NCBI GenBank assembly: GCA_013348725.1
Contig: CP054689.1
Span: 2,892,258 to 2,956,257 of the forward strand
DNA length: 64,000 bases
Direction: 5' to 3'
DNA from: Ectothiorhodospiraceae bacterium 2226
GTDB lineage: Bacteria > Pseudomonadota > Gammaproteobacteria > GCA-013348725
The notes below the pieces were generated by a model. The model ran no database searches. It was not told the DNA's origin and saw only the letters and a program-made list of their open reading frames with translations. Numbering within the stretch: position 1 is the first letter of the stretch; each line of letters opens with the position of its first letter. The position numbers were made by a program, and so were the translations under genes. Below, piece after piece: positions 1 through 8,668 of the stretch.

Positions 1-93
1 GTCGACGAAGGAGGCCTCTTCGGTCACTTCCTCTTCCTTCACGCCGAGCTGTTCCACGACGACCTTCTTGACGCGTTCTTCCACAGTGCTCAT
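1..93 (-). CDS. acpP: Acyl carrier protein (N-terminal part, runs off the window edge)
   Basis: The reverse strand from position 93 reads [17 protein letters not shown] and continues with an acidic stretch, the typical first helix of AcpP. The protein carries growing acyl chains on a phosphopantetheine arm during fatty-acid synthesis. The serine that receives the arm would lie beyond the window edge and is not visible. It follows fabG on the same strand with a gap of about 120 bp, the usual fabD-fabG-acpP order. Only the first 31 codons are present. Confidence 0.93.
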   Translation of the reverse strand, partial: MSTVEERVKKVVVEQLGVKEEEVTEEASFVD

Positions 94-213
94 GACGGTA
101 ATGTCCTCCAAATGGTCGATAGCGGCCAAGCCGCGGTGGGGTATTCTATTGAAATAGCGGTAGCGATGCCAGAAAAACGGGGACGCACCCTAACGCGCTG
201 ATGCGCCGCCTTT

Positions 214-957
214 TTACATGTACATGCCACCGTTGACATGCAAGGTGGTACCGGTGATGTAAGCCGCCGCCGGCGATGCCAAGAACACCACCGCCGCCGC
301 GACCTCCTCGGGTGTGCCGAGCCGGTTGAGCGGGATCTGTCCGAGCAGCGACTGCTTGTGCTCCTCCGGCAGCGCGCGCGTCATGTCGGTATCGATGAAG
401 CCAGGGGCCACGGCGTTGACCGTGATCCCGCGCGAGCCGACCTCACGCGCCAGCGACTTGCTGAAGCCGACCACGCCCGCCTTGGCGGCCGAGTAATTGG
501 TCTGCCCGGCGTTGCCGGAGAAGCCGACCACCGAGGCGATGTTGATGATGCGGCCGCGGCGCGCCTTCATCATGCTGCGCAAACAGGCCTTGGACAGGCG
601 GTACACGGAGCTGAGGTTGGTGTTGATGATGCTCTCCCACTCCTCGTCCTTCATGCGCATCAACAAGTTGTCGCGCGTGATGCCGGCATTGTTCACCAGC
701 ACGCTGGGGGCGCCTAGCGTCTCGCCGACCGCGCTGACGAGCCCGTCCACCGAGGCGGGGTCCGACACGTCGGCCATGAAGCCGCGCCCCTTGGCGCCCG
801 CCTCCTCCAAATAGCGCGTGATCGCTTGCGCGCCGGATTCCGAGGTGGCTGTGCCTGCCACGACGGCGCCATGCGCCGCCAGTTCCAAGGCGATGGTCTT
901 GCCGATGCCGCGGCTGGCGCCGGTCACCAGCACGATTTCCTGCTCGAGTGAGTACAT
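214..957 (-). CDS. fabG: 3-oxoacyl-[acyl-carrier-protein] reductase FabG
   Basis: This 247-residue short-chain dehydrogenase reduces 3-oxoacyl-ACP to 3-hydroxyacyl-ACP with NADPH in the cytosol. The N-terminal Rossmann motif TGASRGIG (about residues 12-19), the NNAG motif and the catalytic Ser...YSAAK triad are all visible, and the C-terminus ends in the usual VNGGMYM. Its length matches the family. It lies between fabD and acpP in a minus-strand fatty-acid operon, 33 bp after fabD. The start is an ATG at 957. Confidence 0.96.
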   Translation of the reverse strand: MYSLEQEIVLVTGASRGIGKTIALELAAHGAVVAGTATSESGAQAITRYLEEAGAKGRGFMADVSDPASVDGLVSAVGETLGAPSVLVNNAGITRDNLLMRMKDEEWESIINTNLSSVYRLSKACLRSMMKARRGRIINIASVVGFSGNAGQTNYSAAKAGVVGFSKSLAREVGSRGITVNAVAPGFIDTDMTRALPEEHKQSLLGQIPLNRLGTPEEVAAAVVFLASPAAAYITGTTLHVNGGMYM

Positions 958-990
958 GCGCTCCCCCTAGTCTTCTTGGTTCGTCAGCAG

Positions 991-1923
991 TCAGGCCTGC
1001 ACGCCGAGCGCTTCGTCGAGCGTGGCGGGATCCTGCACGCAAAGCGTCTGCAGCGAGCGGTCGATGCGCTTGTTCAGCCCGGCGAGCACCTTGCCGGGCC
1101 CGCATTCGATCACCCGGTCGACGCCGTCGGCGGCCATGCGTTGCACGGTCTCCACCCACCGCACCGGGCTATACAACTGGCGCACCAGGGCGTCGCGAAT
1201 CTGCCCAGGCTCGCTGTGTGCGGCCACGTCGGCGTTGTGCAGCACCTGCACGCGCGGGGCGTTGAACGCCACCTCAGCCAGGCGTTCGGCCAATTGAGCC
1301 GCGGCCGGCCGCATCAACTCGCAATGCGAGGGCACGCTGACCGGCAGCAGCACGGCACGCTTGGCGCCCGCCTCGCGCGCCAGGGCCACGGCGCGGTCCA
1401 CTGCGCTGCGGGTACCGGCGACCACTACTTGGCCGGGGGCGTTATAGTTCACCGCCGCGACCACCTCGCCCTGCGCGACGTCCCGACATACCGCCTCGAC
1501 CTGTGGATCGGTCAGCCCGAGGATCGCCGCCATGGCGCCCTCGCCGGCCGGTACCGCGGCCTGCATGGAACGGCCGCGTTCGGCGACCAGGCGCACCGCG
1601 TCGCGATAGGCCAGCGCCTCGGCGCACACCAGCGCGGTATACTCACCCAGGCTGTGGCCCGCCATGTAACGCGGGCGCTCGCCGGCCGCCTCGCACCACA
1701 CGCGCCACACCGCCACCCCGGCGGCGAGCATCGCGGGCTGGGTCACCTCGGTCTGGCCGAGGCGTCCTTCCGGGTCTTCCTGTGCAATGCGCCACAGGTC
1801 ATAACCGAGCACCTCCGACGCCTCGTCGAAGGTGGCGCGCACGGCCGGATGCGCGGCCGCCAGCTCCGCCAGCATGCCGACCGATTGGGAACCTTGTCCG
1901 GGGAAGATGAAGGCCAAGGACAT
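991..1923 (-). CDS. fabD: Malonyl CoA-acyl carrier protein transacylase FabD
   Basis: The 310-residue protein moves malonyl groups from CoA to ACP. The N-terminal FPGQGSQ motif, the nucleophile elbow AGHSLGEY (about residues 89-96, Ser in GHSLG) and the downstream catalytic His region VPSHCELM are all present. The length is normal. It sits between fabH and fabG on the minus strand, so it is probably translated from the shared fab transcript. Confidence 0.96.
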   Translation of the reverse strand: MSLAFIFPGQGSQSVGMLAELAAAHPAVRATFDEASEVLGYDLWRIAQEDPEGRLGQTEVTQPAMLAAGVAVWRVWCEAAGERPRYMAGHSLGEYTALVCAEALAYRDAVRLVAERGRSMQAAVPAGEGAMAAILGLTDPQVEAVCRDVAQGEVVAAVNYNAPGQVVVAGTRSAVDRAVALAREAGAKRAVLLPVSVPSHCELMRPAAAQLAERLAEVAFNAPRVQVLHNADVAAHSEPGQIRDALVRQLYSPVRWVETVQRMAADGVDRVIECGPGKVLAGLNKRIDRSLQTLCVQDPATLDEALGVQA

Positions 1924-1980
1924 GATTGAGTGCTCCCGCGTTGTTGGTGTGCGTCGCCCCGCGCGTAGCGCGCCGGGCGT

Positions 1981-2949
1981 TCAATAACGAAGCAGTGCCG
2001 AGCCCCAGGTGAAACCGCCGCCGAAGGCCTCCAGCAACAGGGTTTCGCCACGCTTGATGCGCCCGTCGCGTACGCCGACGTCCAGCGCGAGCGGGACGGA
2101 GGCGGCGGAGGTGTTGCCGTGATCGGCGACGGTGGTGATGACGCGATCCATGGACATCTGCAGCTTGCGCGCGGTGGCGGCGATGATGCGGATGTTGGCC
2201 TGATGCGGCACCAGCCAGTCGACGTCCGACTTCTGCATGCCGTTCGCTTCCAGGGTCTCGTCGACGATGCGCCCCAGCGTGTTCACCGCGATGCGGAACA
2301 CCTCGCTGCCGCGCATCTGCATGTAGGCCTCGCCGGCCTGGACGGCCTCATAGCCGGAGGAGATGCCCGCCGGCACCGTGAGCAGGTCCTTGTGGCGGCC
2401 GTCGGCGTGGATGTGGGTGCTCAGGATGCCCGGCTCCTCGCTCGGCCCCAGGACCACCGCACCCGCGCCGTCGCCCCACAGGATGCAGTTGGAGCGGTCG
2501 GTCCAGTCGGTGATGCGCGACAGCGTCTCGGCCCCGACCACTAGCGCGCGCCGCGCCGCGCCCGTGCGGATGAACTTATCCGCCACGCTGAGCGCGTACA
2601 CGAAGCCGCTGCACACGGCCTGCAGGTCGAACGCACCGCCGCCGGGCGCGCCCAGGCGGTCCTGCAACAGGCACGCGGTGCTGGGAAACACGCGATCCGG
2701 GGTGGTGGTCGCGACGATGATGAGGTCGACCTCGGCAGGCTCCACGCCCGCGGCCTCCAGCGCCCGGCGCGACGCCTGTTCGGCCAGATCGCAGGTAGTC
2801 TCGTGCTCCGCCGCGATGTGACGCCGCTTGATGCCGGTGCGCTCGGTGATCCACTCGTCCGAGGTGTCCACCATGCGCTCGAGATCCTGGTTGGTCAGGA
2901 TCTTTTCGGGCAGGTACCCGCCCGTGCCGAGGATGCGCGTGTAGCTCAC
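1981..2949 (-). CDS. fabH: 3-oxoacyl-ACP synthase III FabH
   Basis: The enzyme condenses acetyl-CoA with malonyl-ACP to start each fatty-acid chain. The reading frame stays open upstream into plsX. I place the start at the GTG at 2949 because the protein then begins with [13 protein letters not shown], the usual FabH N-terminus, and because this GTG overlaps the TGA of plsX by 4 bp (GTGA), a normal translational-coupling junction. The Cys of the AVCSGF motif, the His of VPHQAN and the Asn of DHGNTSAAS form the expected Cys-His-Asn triad. The length is 322 residues. Confidence 0.95.
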   Translation of the reverse strand: MSYTRILGTGGYLPEKILTNQDLERMVDTSDEWITERTGIKRRHIAAEHETTCDLAEQASRRALEAAGVEPAEVDLIIVATTTPDRVFPSTACLLQDRLGAPGGGAFDLQAVCSGFVYALSVADKFIRTGAARRALVVGAETLSRITDWTDRSNCILWGDGAGAVVLGPSEEPGILSTHIHADGRHKDLLTVPAGISSGYEAVQAGEAYMQMRGSEVFRIAVNTLGRIVDETLEANGMQKSDVDWLVPHQANIRIIAATARKLQMSMDRVITTVADHGNTSAASVPLALDVGVRDGRIKRGETLLLEAFGGGFTWGSALLRY

Positions 2950-3986
2950 ACCGCCCGCCTTTGGGCCAGAAACACCTCGAGTTGCTTGCTGATCCGCTCC
3001 GGCACGTTCTTTTCGACCTCCACCAGCGCCTCGCGAATGGCGTTGGTGTACGCCATTACGTCCGCGCTGCCATGACTCTTGATCACAATGCCCTGCAGGC
3101 CAACCAGGCTGGCCCCGTTGTACTTGCGCGGGTCGATCCGGTTGCGCAGTGCCTTGAGCACCGGCAACGCCGCGAGCCCCGCCATGCGCGTGAGCGCATT
3201 GCGCCGAAACGCCTGCTGCATGAAGTGGGTGATCATGCGGGCCACGCCCTCGGTGGTCTTCAGGGCGACGTTGCCGACGAAGCCGTCGCATACCACGACA
3301 TCGGCGCTGCCTTTATAGATGTCGTCGCCTTCCACGAACCCGATGTAGTTCAGGCCGCTGCCGGTCAGCAGGCGCGCAGCCTCCTTCACGCGTTCGTTGC
3401 CCTTGATCTCCTCGGCCCCGATGTTCAGCAGGCCGACTCGTGGGGCCGGATTATTATCCACCGCGCTGACCAAAACCGAGCCCATGACCGCAAACTCGAA
3501 CAAATGCTCGGCGGTGGAGTCGACGTTGGCCCCCAGATCGAGCACGTGCGTGTGGCCGCGCATGGTCGGCAAGGCCGTGATGATGGCGGGACGGTCCACC
3601 CCGGAGAGGGTCTTGAGCACGAAGCGGGCGGTGGCCATGAGCGCGCCCGTATTGCCGGCGCTCACACAGGCCTGCGCCTTGCGCTCCTTGACGAGGTTGA
3701 GCGCCACGCGCATGGACGAGTCCTTCTTGCCGCGCAGGGCAAGCGAAGGCAACTCGTCCATGGCCACGACCTGCGTGGTGTGGTGGATCTCGAGGCGGGA
3801 ATCGGCGCCCGAGCCGAAATCGGCCCCATGCTGTTGCAGGGTCTGCTCGATGATGTGGCGATCGCCGACCAGGATGAGCCGTAGCTCGCGGTGGGCCTGC
3901 AAGGCGGTCAGTGCGGCGGGCACGACCACGGCCGGCCCCACGTCACCGCCCATTGCGTCGAGCGCGATCGTGGTGAACTGCGCCAT
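2946..3986 (-). CDS. plsX: Phosphate acyltransferase PlsX
   Basis: PlsX makes acyl-phosphate from acyl-ACP for phosphatidic acid synthesis. The 346-residue protein starts with [14 protein letters not shown], the family signature, and contains the [10 protein letters not shown] and [12 protein letters not shown] motifs. It lies between rpmF and fabH, as in most gammaproteobacteria, and shares a 4-bp stop/start overlap with fabH. Confidence 0.96.
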   Translation of the reverse strand: MAQFTTIALDAMGGDVGPAVVVPAALTALQAHRELRLILVGDRHIIEQTLQQHGADFGSGADSRLEIHHTTQVVAMDELPSLALRGKKDSSMRVALNLVKERKAQACVSAGNTGALMATARFVLKTLSGVDRPAIITALPTMRGHTHVLDLGANVDSTAEHLFEFAVMGSVLVSAVDNNPAPRVGLLNIGAEEIKGNERVKEAARLLTGSGLNYIGFVEGDDIYKGSADVVVCDGFVGNVALKTTEGVARMITHFMQQAFRRNALTRMAGLAALPVLKALRNRIDPRKYNGASLVGLQGIVIKSHGSADVMAYTNAIREALVEVEKNVPERISKQLEVFLAQRRAV

Positions 3987-4062
3987 AAAGCTATTTCTCG
4001 TCGGGAGGCGCGAGACGCCCCGCTGGGGTGCGTCTCGCGCGATTGCAAGGCGGCGGACCGCC

Positions 4063-4245
4063 TTACTCCTCGTCTTGACGATCGATGACCTTGCGGCCCT
4101 TGTAGTAGCCGTCCGGCGTCACGTGGTGACGGCGGTGCGTCTCGCCGGTGGTGGGGTCGATGGAGAGCGTCGGGCCCGTGAGGGCGTCGTGCGCACGCCG
4201 CATGCCGCGCCGGGACGTGGACTTCTTGCTCTTTTGCACTGCCAT
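4063..4245 (-). CDS. rpmF: 50S ribosomal protein L32
   Basis: This 60-residue basic protein starts [20 protein letters not shown], the L32 signature, and belongs to the large ribosomal subunit. It sits 16 bp after the YceD gene and 76 bp before plsX, the conserved yceD-rpmF-plsX order. The usual zinc-binding cysteines are absent (no Cys in the chain), so this is the zinc-independent form. Confidence 0.96.
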   Translation of the reverse strand: MAVQKSKKSTSRRGMRRAHDALTGPTLSIDPTTGETHRRHHVTPDGYYKGRKVIDRQDEE

Positions 4246-4261
4246 GACGAAAAACCTCTAG

Positions 4262-4783
4262 CTAATCAGTTGTCTTACCCTTCAGGGTCGACAGCACGGC
4301 AAACGGGTTGTCCCGCGCCGGCGGCGCCTGTTCCTGTTGCGTCTCCTGCACGTGCTGCGCCGCCGGACACGCGTCCAAGGGGTGCATCGGCACGATCGGG
4401 AACGCCAAAATCAGCTCGTCTTCAACGAATGCCGCGACCTGTACCTCCCCCTCCTCGACCAGCAGGGGCTCGTACGGCTCGGGCAGGCGTTCGGCCTCGA
4501 TCTGGTGGCGCACCACGCCGACCCGCGGGTGCAGGTCCAGCGCCACCGTCATCTCCTGCAGGCAGCGCTGACACAGCGTGTGCAACTCAGCCTGCAGATG
4601 GCCGTCCAGCAACACGACTCCCTCAGCGCTGGGCGGCAGGCTGAGGTGGACCGAAACCTCCCCCTCGCGCCGGCTGAGCATGTCGCCCAACCGGGTCATG
4701 CGAGCCACGGGGAAGACCCCGGAAAACCGTCGGCCTTGCGCCTTGCGCGCCGGGTCGATGAACGCTGGCAGAGCTCCCGACAT
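4262..4783 (-). CDS. yceD: DUF177 / YceD family protein
   Basis: This 173-residue acidic protein belongs to the YceD/DUF177 family, conserved next to rpmF and thought to act in 23S rRNA or large-subunit metabolism. I chose the ATG at 4783 (MSGALPAFIDPARKA); the frame is open upstream but that part is arginine-rich and unlike the family. A CQRC-type cysteine pair sits near residue 82 and the C-terminal half is acidic, both usual features. It is first in the rpmF-plsX-fab gene string. Confidence 0.87.
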   Translation of the reverse strand: MSGALPAFIDPARKAQGRRFSGVFPVARMTRLGDMLSRREGEVSVHLSLPPSAEGVVLLDGHLQAELHTLCQRCLQEMTVALDLHPRVGVVRHQIEAERLPEPYEPLLVEEGEVQVAAFVEDELILAFPIVPMHPLDACPAAQHVQETQQEQAPPARDNPFAVLSTLKGKTTD

Positions 4784-4924
4784 AAGCCGGCCATCATATA
4801 GGGAGGCGTAGGCCCTGTCAAAGCGCGCGTTAGGGCGTGTCGGGGTGCGTGCTATGCTAGCCAGGGCGCCGGCGCGGAGTCTGCCGCGCGCGCGCGACCC
4901 CGTCAACGAAAAAAAGGAGTTTGC

Positions 4925-5503
4925 ATGCCCGCCATCGTCCTCGCCTCCACCTCTCCTTACCGGCGCGAGTTGCTGCAGCGCCTGCAGCTACCGTTCGAGG
5001 TGTGCGCGCCCGAGGTCGACGAAACGCCGCAGGCGGACGAAACGCCGGTCGCGCTGGTGCGGCGGCTGTCCCAGGACAAGGCCCGCGCCGCGGCGCGTAC
5101 GTACCCCGATGCCTTGGTGATCGGCGCCGATCAGGTGGCGGTGCACGCCGGGACGGTGCTCGGCAAACCGGGCGACGCGCGGCGCGCGCTGGCCCAGTTG
5201 CAGGCGGTGCGGGGACACGAGGTCGAGTTCTATACCGGCCTTAGCCTGCTGAACGGCGCGAGTGGGCGGCTGCAAACCGAGGTCGTGCGCGGCGCGGTGA
5301 CCTTTCGTGAGTTGGACGATGCGCGCCTGCAGCGCTATTTGGAGCGTGACGAGCCGTTCAGTTGCGCGGGGAGCATCAAGACCGAAGCACTCGGCATCGC
5401 GCTGCTCGAGCGCGTGGACGTGGACGACCCCACCGCCCTGCTGGGGCTGCCGTTGATCCGCTTGGTGCGCCTGCTCGAGGCCGAGGGCGTCGAAGTCCCC
5501 TAG
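4925..5503 (+). CDS. maf: Maf-family nucleoside triphosphate pyrophosphatase
   Basis: This 192-residue protein belongs to the Maf/YceF family, which hydrolyses non-canonical or methylated nucleoside triphosphates. The N-terminal LASTSPYRRELL motif, the EVDE motif and the internal GADQ motif are present. The YceF-type assignment (7-methyl-GTP preference) is suggested by the STSPYRR start and by divergence from yceD. It is transcribed away from the fab operon with 141 bp between them, and an AAGGAGT ribosome site lies just upstream of the ATG. Confidence 0.9.
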   Translation: MPAIVLASTSPYRRELLQRLQLPFEVCAPEVDETPQADETPVALVRRLSQDKARAAARTYPDALVIGADQVAVHAGTVLGKPGDARRALAQLQAVRGHEVEFYTGLSLLNGASGRLQTEVVRGAVTFRELDDARLQRYLERDEPFSCAGSIKTEALGIALLERVDVDDPTALLGLPLIRLVRLLEAEGVEVP

Positions 5504-5590
5504 CCCGCATAACCCGCATCCAGCGGCACAGGTTCGGCGGACAGGGATGTGCCGCCGTGCTGAGAACATCAGGGCGGTGTTGTTCGGACC

Positions 5591-6562
5591 CTAGCGCAGC
5601 GTGGGGCCCTGGTCGGTACCCAGCACCTGCGCGACCCCCCGGCCGAGGGCGACGCCGAGCCGCTCGGTCAAGAGATCCAGGTAATGCGGCCGGCGCGTGT
5701 AGTCGATCATGCGCTCCACGCCGAGCACTTCGCGCGCGACGTAACCGCTGCTCCCCAGACCGTCCACCAGCCCCAGATCCATGCTCTCTTCGCCGGTCCA
5801 AACCAGCCCCGTAAAAATACGCGGATCGTCGCTCAACCGTGAGCCGCGCCCCTCGCGGACCACCTCGACGAACTGCTGGTGGATGCGGTCGAGCATGGTC
5901 TGAATATGCGCCACCTCGTCCGACTTCAGCGGTGAAAACGGGTCCAGGAAGGCCTTGTTCTCGCCGGCCGCCAGGATACGTCGCTCCACGCCGAGCTTAT
6001 CGAGCGCGTCGACGAAGCCGAAGCTGTTCATGACCACGCCGATGGAGCCGACGATGCTGGCCTGATCGGCGTAGATCGCGTTGGCCGAGGCGGCGATGTA
6101 ATAGCCGCCCGAGGCACCGATGTCCGTGATCACGGCGTACAGCGGTTTGTCTGGAAATTCGTCGCGCAGGCGCTTGATTTCATTGTTGATGTAGCCTGCC
6201 TGCACCGGGCTGCCACCGGGGCTGTTGATGCGCAGGATGACGCCGACGCTGTGCTGATCCTGGAAGGCGGCGCGCAGGCTGCTGGTAATGGCATCGGCGT
6301 TGGCCTGGCTGTTGTCGGCGATGATGCCTTGCACGTCGACCAGCGCCGCATGCGGCGTGGCGCGCTCGTCCACCTGGAACGGCTGATACACCAGCAGCAG
6401 CACGAGCAGCAGGTAACCCAGAAACAGCCCCTTGAACACCGCGCTCCAGCGCCGCGCGCGGCGCTGCTCGTCCACCGCCGCGGTAGCCAGGCGCGTGAGC
6501 ACCTCGCGCTCCCATGGCAGCTGCTCGCGCGGGGGTTGCTGACGCTGTTCGGTGTTGTCCAT
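5591..6562 (-). CDS. sppA: S49 family signal peptide peptidase SppA (short form)
   Basis: This 323-residue membrane-anchored serine peptidase degrades leftover signal peptides. One transmembrane helix lies near residues 42-62. The nucleophile sits in the motif IGASGGYYIA, and the NSPGG motif is also present. The length fits the short bacterial SppA with one peptidase domain, not the 618-residue E. coli form. A GAGGAG ribosome site precedes the ATG at 6562. It lies downstream of the HAD phosphatase and rluC on the same strand. Confidence 0.9.
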   Translation of the reverse strand: MDNTEQRQQPPREQLPWEREVLTRLATAAVDEQRRARRWSAVFKGLFLGYLLLVLLLVYQPFQVDERATPHAALVDVQGIIADNSQANADAITSSLRAAFQDQHSVGVILRINSPGGSPVQAGYINNEIKRLRDEFPDKPLYAVITDIGASGGYYIAASANAIYADQASIVGSIGVVMNSFGFVDALDKLGVERRILAAGENKAFLDPFSPLKSDEVAHIQTMLDRIHQQFVEVVREGRGSRLSDDPRIFTGLVWTGEESMDLGLVDGLGSSGYVAREVLGVERMIDYTRRPHYLDLLTERLGVALGRGVAQVLGTDQGPTLR

Positions 6563-6598
6563 GTTTCGCTCCTCGATCCCGCGATTGGCGGGAGGCGG

Positions 6599-7288
6599 CT
6601 ATTCTGCGCGGACGGGGGTCGGCACTTCAAGCGCTTGATCGCGCAGCCAGTCGCGCACCTCCGGCACGGAGTCGACGCAATGCCGCGCGCCCGCGCGCAG
6701 CAGGCGGTCACGGCCGTGCACGCCGAAGCTCACTCCCAGCGCGGCGGCGCCTGCATTGGCCGCCATCAGTATGTCGTACTCGCTGTCGCCGACCATCAGC
6801 GTCTCGCGCGCCTCGACGCCCAGATAGTCGGTGAGCTCCTGCAACATGGCGGGATGCGGCTTGGAGTGGCACTCGTCGGCGCAGCGGGTGGCGTGAAAGT
6901 AGCGCGCGCAGCCCGTCGCCGCCAGGACGCGATCCAGGCCCTGGCGCCCCTTTCCGGTCGCCACCGCCAGGAAATAACCCTCCTCGCTCAGCCGCTCGAG
7001 TGTCGCCCGCGCTTGGGGAAACAGCGCCGGCTGTTGCGCGTCCGGGGCGAGAAAATGGTGGCGGTAACGCAGCTTGAAGGCCTCGAACAAGGCGTCGTCG
7101 CAGTCCGGGTAAAGCTGCTCCACCGCCTCGCGCAGGCCCAGGCCGATGATGTCGCGCAGCGCCGCGTCGCTGCGCGGGTCCAGCCCGAGATCGTGGACCG
7201 TCTGGCGCAGACAGCTCACGATGCGATCCGCCGAGTCCATCAGCGTGCCGTCCCAGTCGAATACCAGCAGGCGGTACGGCCCGCTCAC
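6599..7288 (-). CDS. HAD-superfamily phosphatase, phosphoglycolate-phosphatase-like
   Basis: This 229-residue HAD hydrolase has the nucleophile motif DWDGTLMDS at its N-terminus, a Thr in the AVATGKG motif and the late acidic motif GDSEYDI. These fit subfamily IA enzymes such as Gph. The GTG start overlaps the rluC stop by 4 bp (GTGA), so the two are translationally coupled. The exact substrate cannot be read from the sequence; the rluC-HAD pair is common in this group. Confidence 0.85.
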   Translation of the reverse strand: MSGPYRLLVFDWDGTLMDSADRIVSCLRQTVHDLGLDPRSDAALRDIIGLGLREAVEQLYPDCDDALFEAFKLRYRHHFLAPDAQQPALFPQARATLERLSEEGYFLAVATGKGRQGLDRVLAATGCARYFHATRCADECHSKPHPAMLQELTDYLGVEARETLMVGDSEYDILMAANAGAAALGVSFGVHGRDRLLRAGARHCVDSVPEVRDWLRDQALEVPTPVRAE

Positions 7289-8259
7289 GCCTCCTCCACC
7301 CGCTGTTCGGCCGCGTCCAAGGCAGCCAACACCTGTTGCAACGCATTGTCCAGCGGTGCGCGGAACTCCAGCGGCCGGGGTTGGTTGGGAAGCTGGAAAC
7401 GCAAGGTGGCCGCGTGCAGGAACAGACGCCGCAGCCCGTACGCTTCGCGCATACGGGCGTTGAAGGCCTCGTCGCCGTACTTAGGGTCGCCGGCGATGGG
7501 GTGGCCGATGTGCGCCGCATGCACCCGCGCCTGGTGCGTGCGCCCGCTCACGAGCGTGATCTCCACCAGGGTACAGTCTCGGTAACGCACCCGCGGCGCG
7601 AACACGCTGACCGACGGCTTGCCGGCCTCGCCCACGCGCACCATGCGCTCGCCCGAGGCCAGCACGTTCTTTACCAGGGGCGCCTCCACCGTACGCTCGC
7701 CGCCCTCCCAGCGCCCGCGCAGCAGCGCCAGGTAGCGCTTGTCCATGTCCTGCTCGCGGATCAGTTCGTGCAGCGCGCGCAGCATGCTGCGCCGCTTGGC
7801 CACCAGCAGGCAGCCGGAGGTTTCGCGGTCGAGGCGGTGCACCAGTTCCACCGACGGCAGATCGGGCCGCGCCGCGCGCAGGGCCTCGATCAGCCCGTAG
7901 CTGAGGCCGCTGCCGCCATGCACCGCCATGCCCGCCGGTTTGTTCAGCACCAACAGGCGCTCGTCTTCGTACAAGACGGCGTCGGCCACACGATCGAGGG
8001 CCTGCGCACCCGGCGAGACGAGCTTGGTCGGGGACGTGCGCAGCGGGGGAATCCGTACTTGGTCGCCCCGCCGCACGCGGTAGGAATGGCGGATGCGGCC
8101 CTTGTTGACCCGCACCTCCCCCTTACGCAATATCCGGTAGATCAGTGTCTTGGGGACGCCTTTTAGACGCGCGGTGAGGAAGTTGTCGATGCGCTGACCC
8201 TCTTCCTCCGTGCTCACCTCGACGATGCGGGCCGGTGAGGGCCTGATGTTCTGCTCCAT
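7285..8259 (-). CDS. rluC: 23S rRNA pseudouridine synthase RluC
   Basis: The enzyme converts uridines of 23S rRNA to pseudouridine. An N-terminal S4 RNA-binding domain (about residues 15-75) precedes the catalytic domain, where the HRLDRETSG motif carries the catalytic Asp. I chose the ATG at 8259 (MEQNIRPSPARI); the frame also starts six codons earlier at 8277. The length of about 324 residues is normal. It is divergent from rne, the usual rluC-rne arrangement. Confidence 0.93.
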   Translation of the reverse strand: MEQNIRPSPARIVEVSTEEEGQRIDNFLTARLKGVPKTLIYRILRKGEVRVNKGRIRHSYRVRRGDQVRIPPLRTSPTKLVSPGAQALDRVADAVLYEDERLLVLNKPAGMAVHGGSGLSYGLIEALRAARPDLPSVELVHRLDRETSGCLLVAKRRSMLRALHELIREQDMDKRYLALLRGRWEGGERTVEAPLVKNVLASGERMVRVGEAGKPSVSVFAPRVRYRDCTLVEITLVSGRTHQARVHAAHIGHPIAGDPKYGDEAFNARMREAYGLRRLFLHAATLRFQLPNQPRPLEFRAPLDNALQQVLAALDAAEQRVEEA

Positions 8260-8288
8260 GGTCGTGCATGATAGCAACTTGCAGACGT

Positions 8289-8317
8289 TTGATGCACTTG
8301 CGCGGGGCTGTTATAGT
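8289..8317 (+). promoter_or_regulatory. Predicted sigma-70 promoter of rne
   Basis: TTGATG (8289-8294) and TATAGT (8312-8317) are separated by exactly 17 bp, a near-consensus sigma-70 promoter pointing towards rne. The transcript would start near 8324. Confidence 0.7.
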
Positions 8318-8323
8318 GGCGCG

Positions 8324-8668
8324 TCGGCATCCTGGCGCGCGATCCGCGCCGGAGTCGGCGGGTTTACATACGCGGGCGCCTTTGCCGAGGCGCCTGGGAT
8401 TCACTGGCACTAGCAAGCAAACAAGAAACGCTGAGTGACTCACGTCAAGGGTTTTGCCGCTCGCCCCTTCTGAGCGGCTCGACAATGCGCTCCCGGTCGG
8501 ACACGCTCCGTGTCGCGGGTCCGCACGAGCGGGGGGACCGCGCAGCGCCACAGCGGCGCGCGCTACCTTCGCACCACAACGAGGCAGCTGTTACCCACCT
8601 CATCGTGGGCCGTGCGGGTTATGCCGCGACGAGCGGAGACGGGCCGAGCGGGCGCCCGAGAGAACTAA
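8324..8668 (+). promoter_or_regulatory. Long structured rne leader (predicted 5' UTR of about 345 nt)
   Basis: The stretch between the predicted promoter and the rne start codon has no convincing gene. It contains a perfect 7-bp hairpin (GCCGCTC at 8456-8462 with GAGCGGC at 8472-8478) and a second short hairpin GACACG-CTC-CGTGTC around 8500-8514. In E. coli the long rne leader folds into hairpins that bind RNase E itself and cause autoregulation; length and position here suggest the same role. This is an inference from layout, not from sequence identity. Confidence 0.5.
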
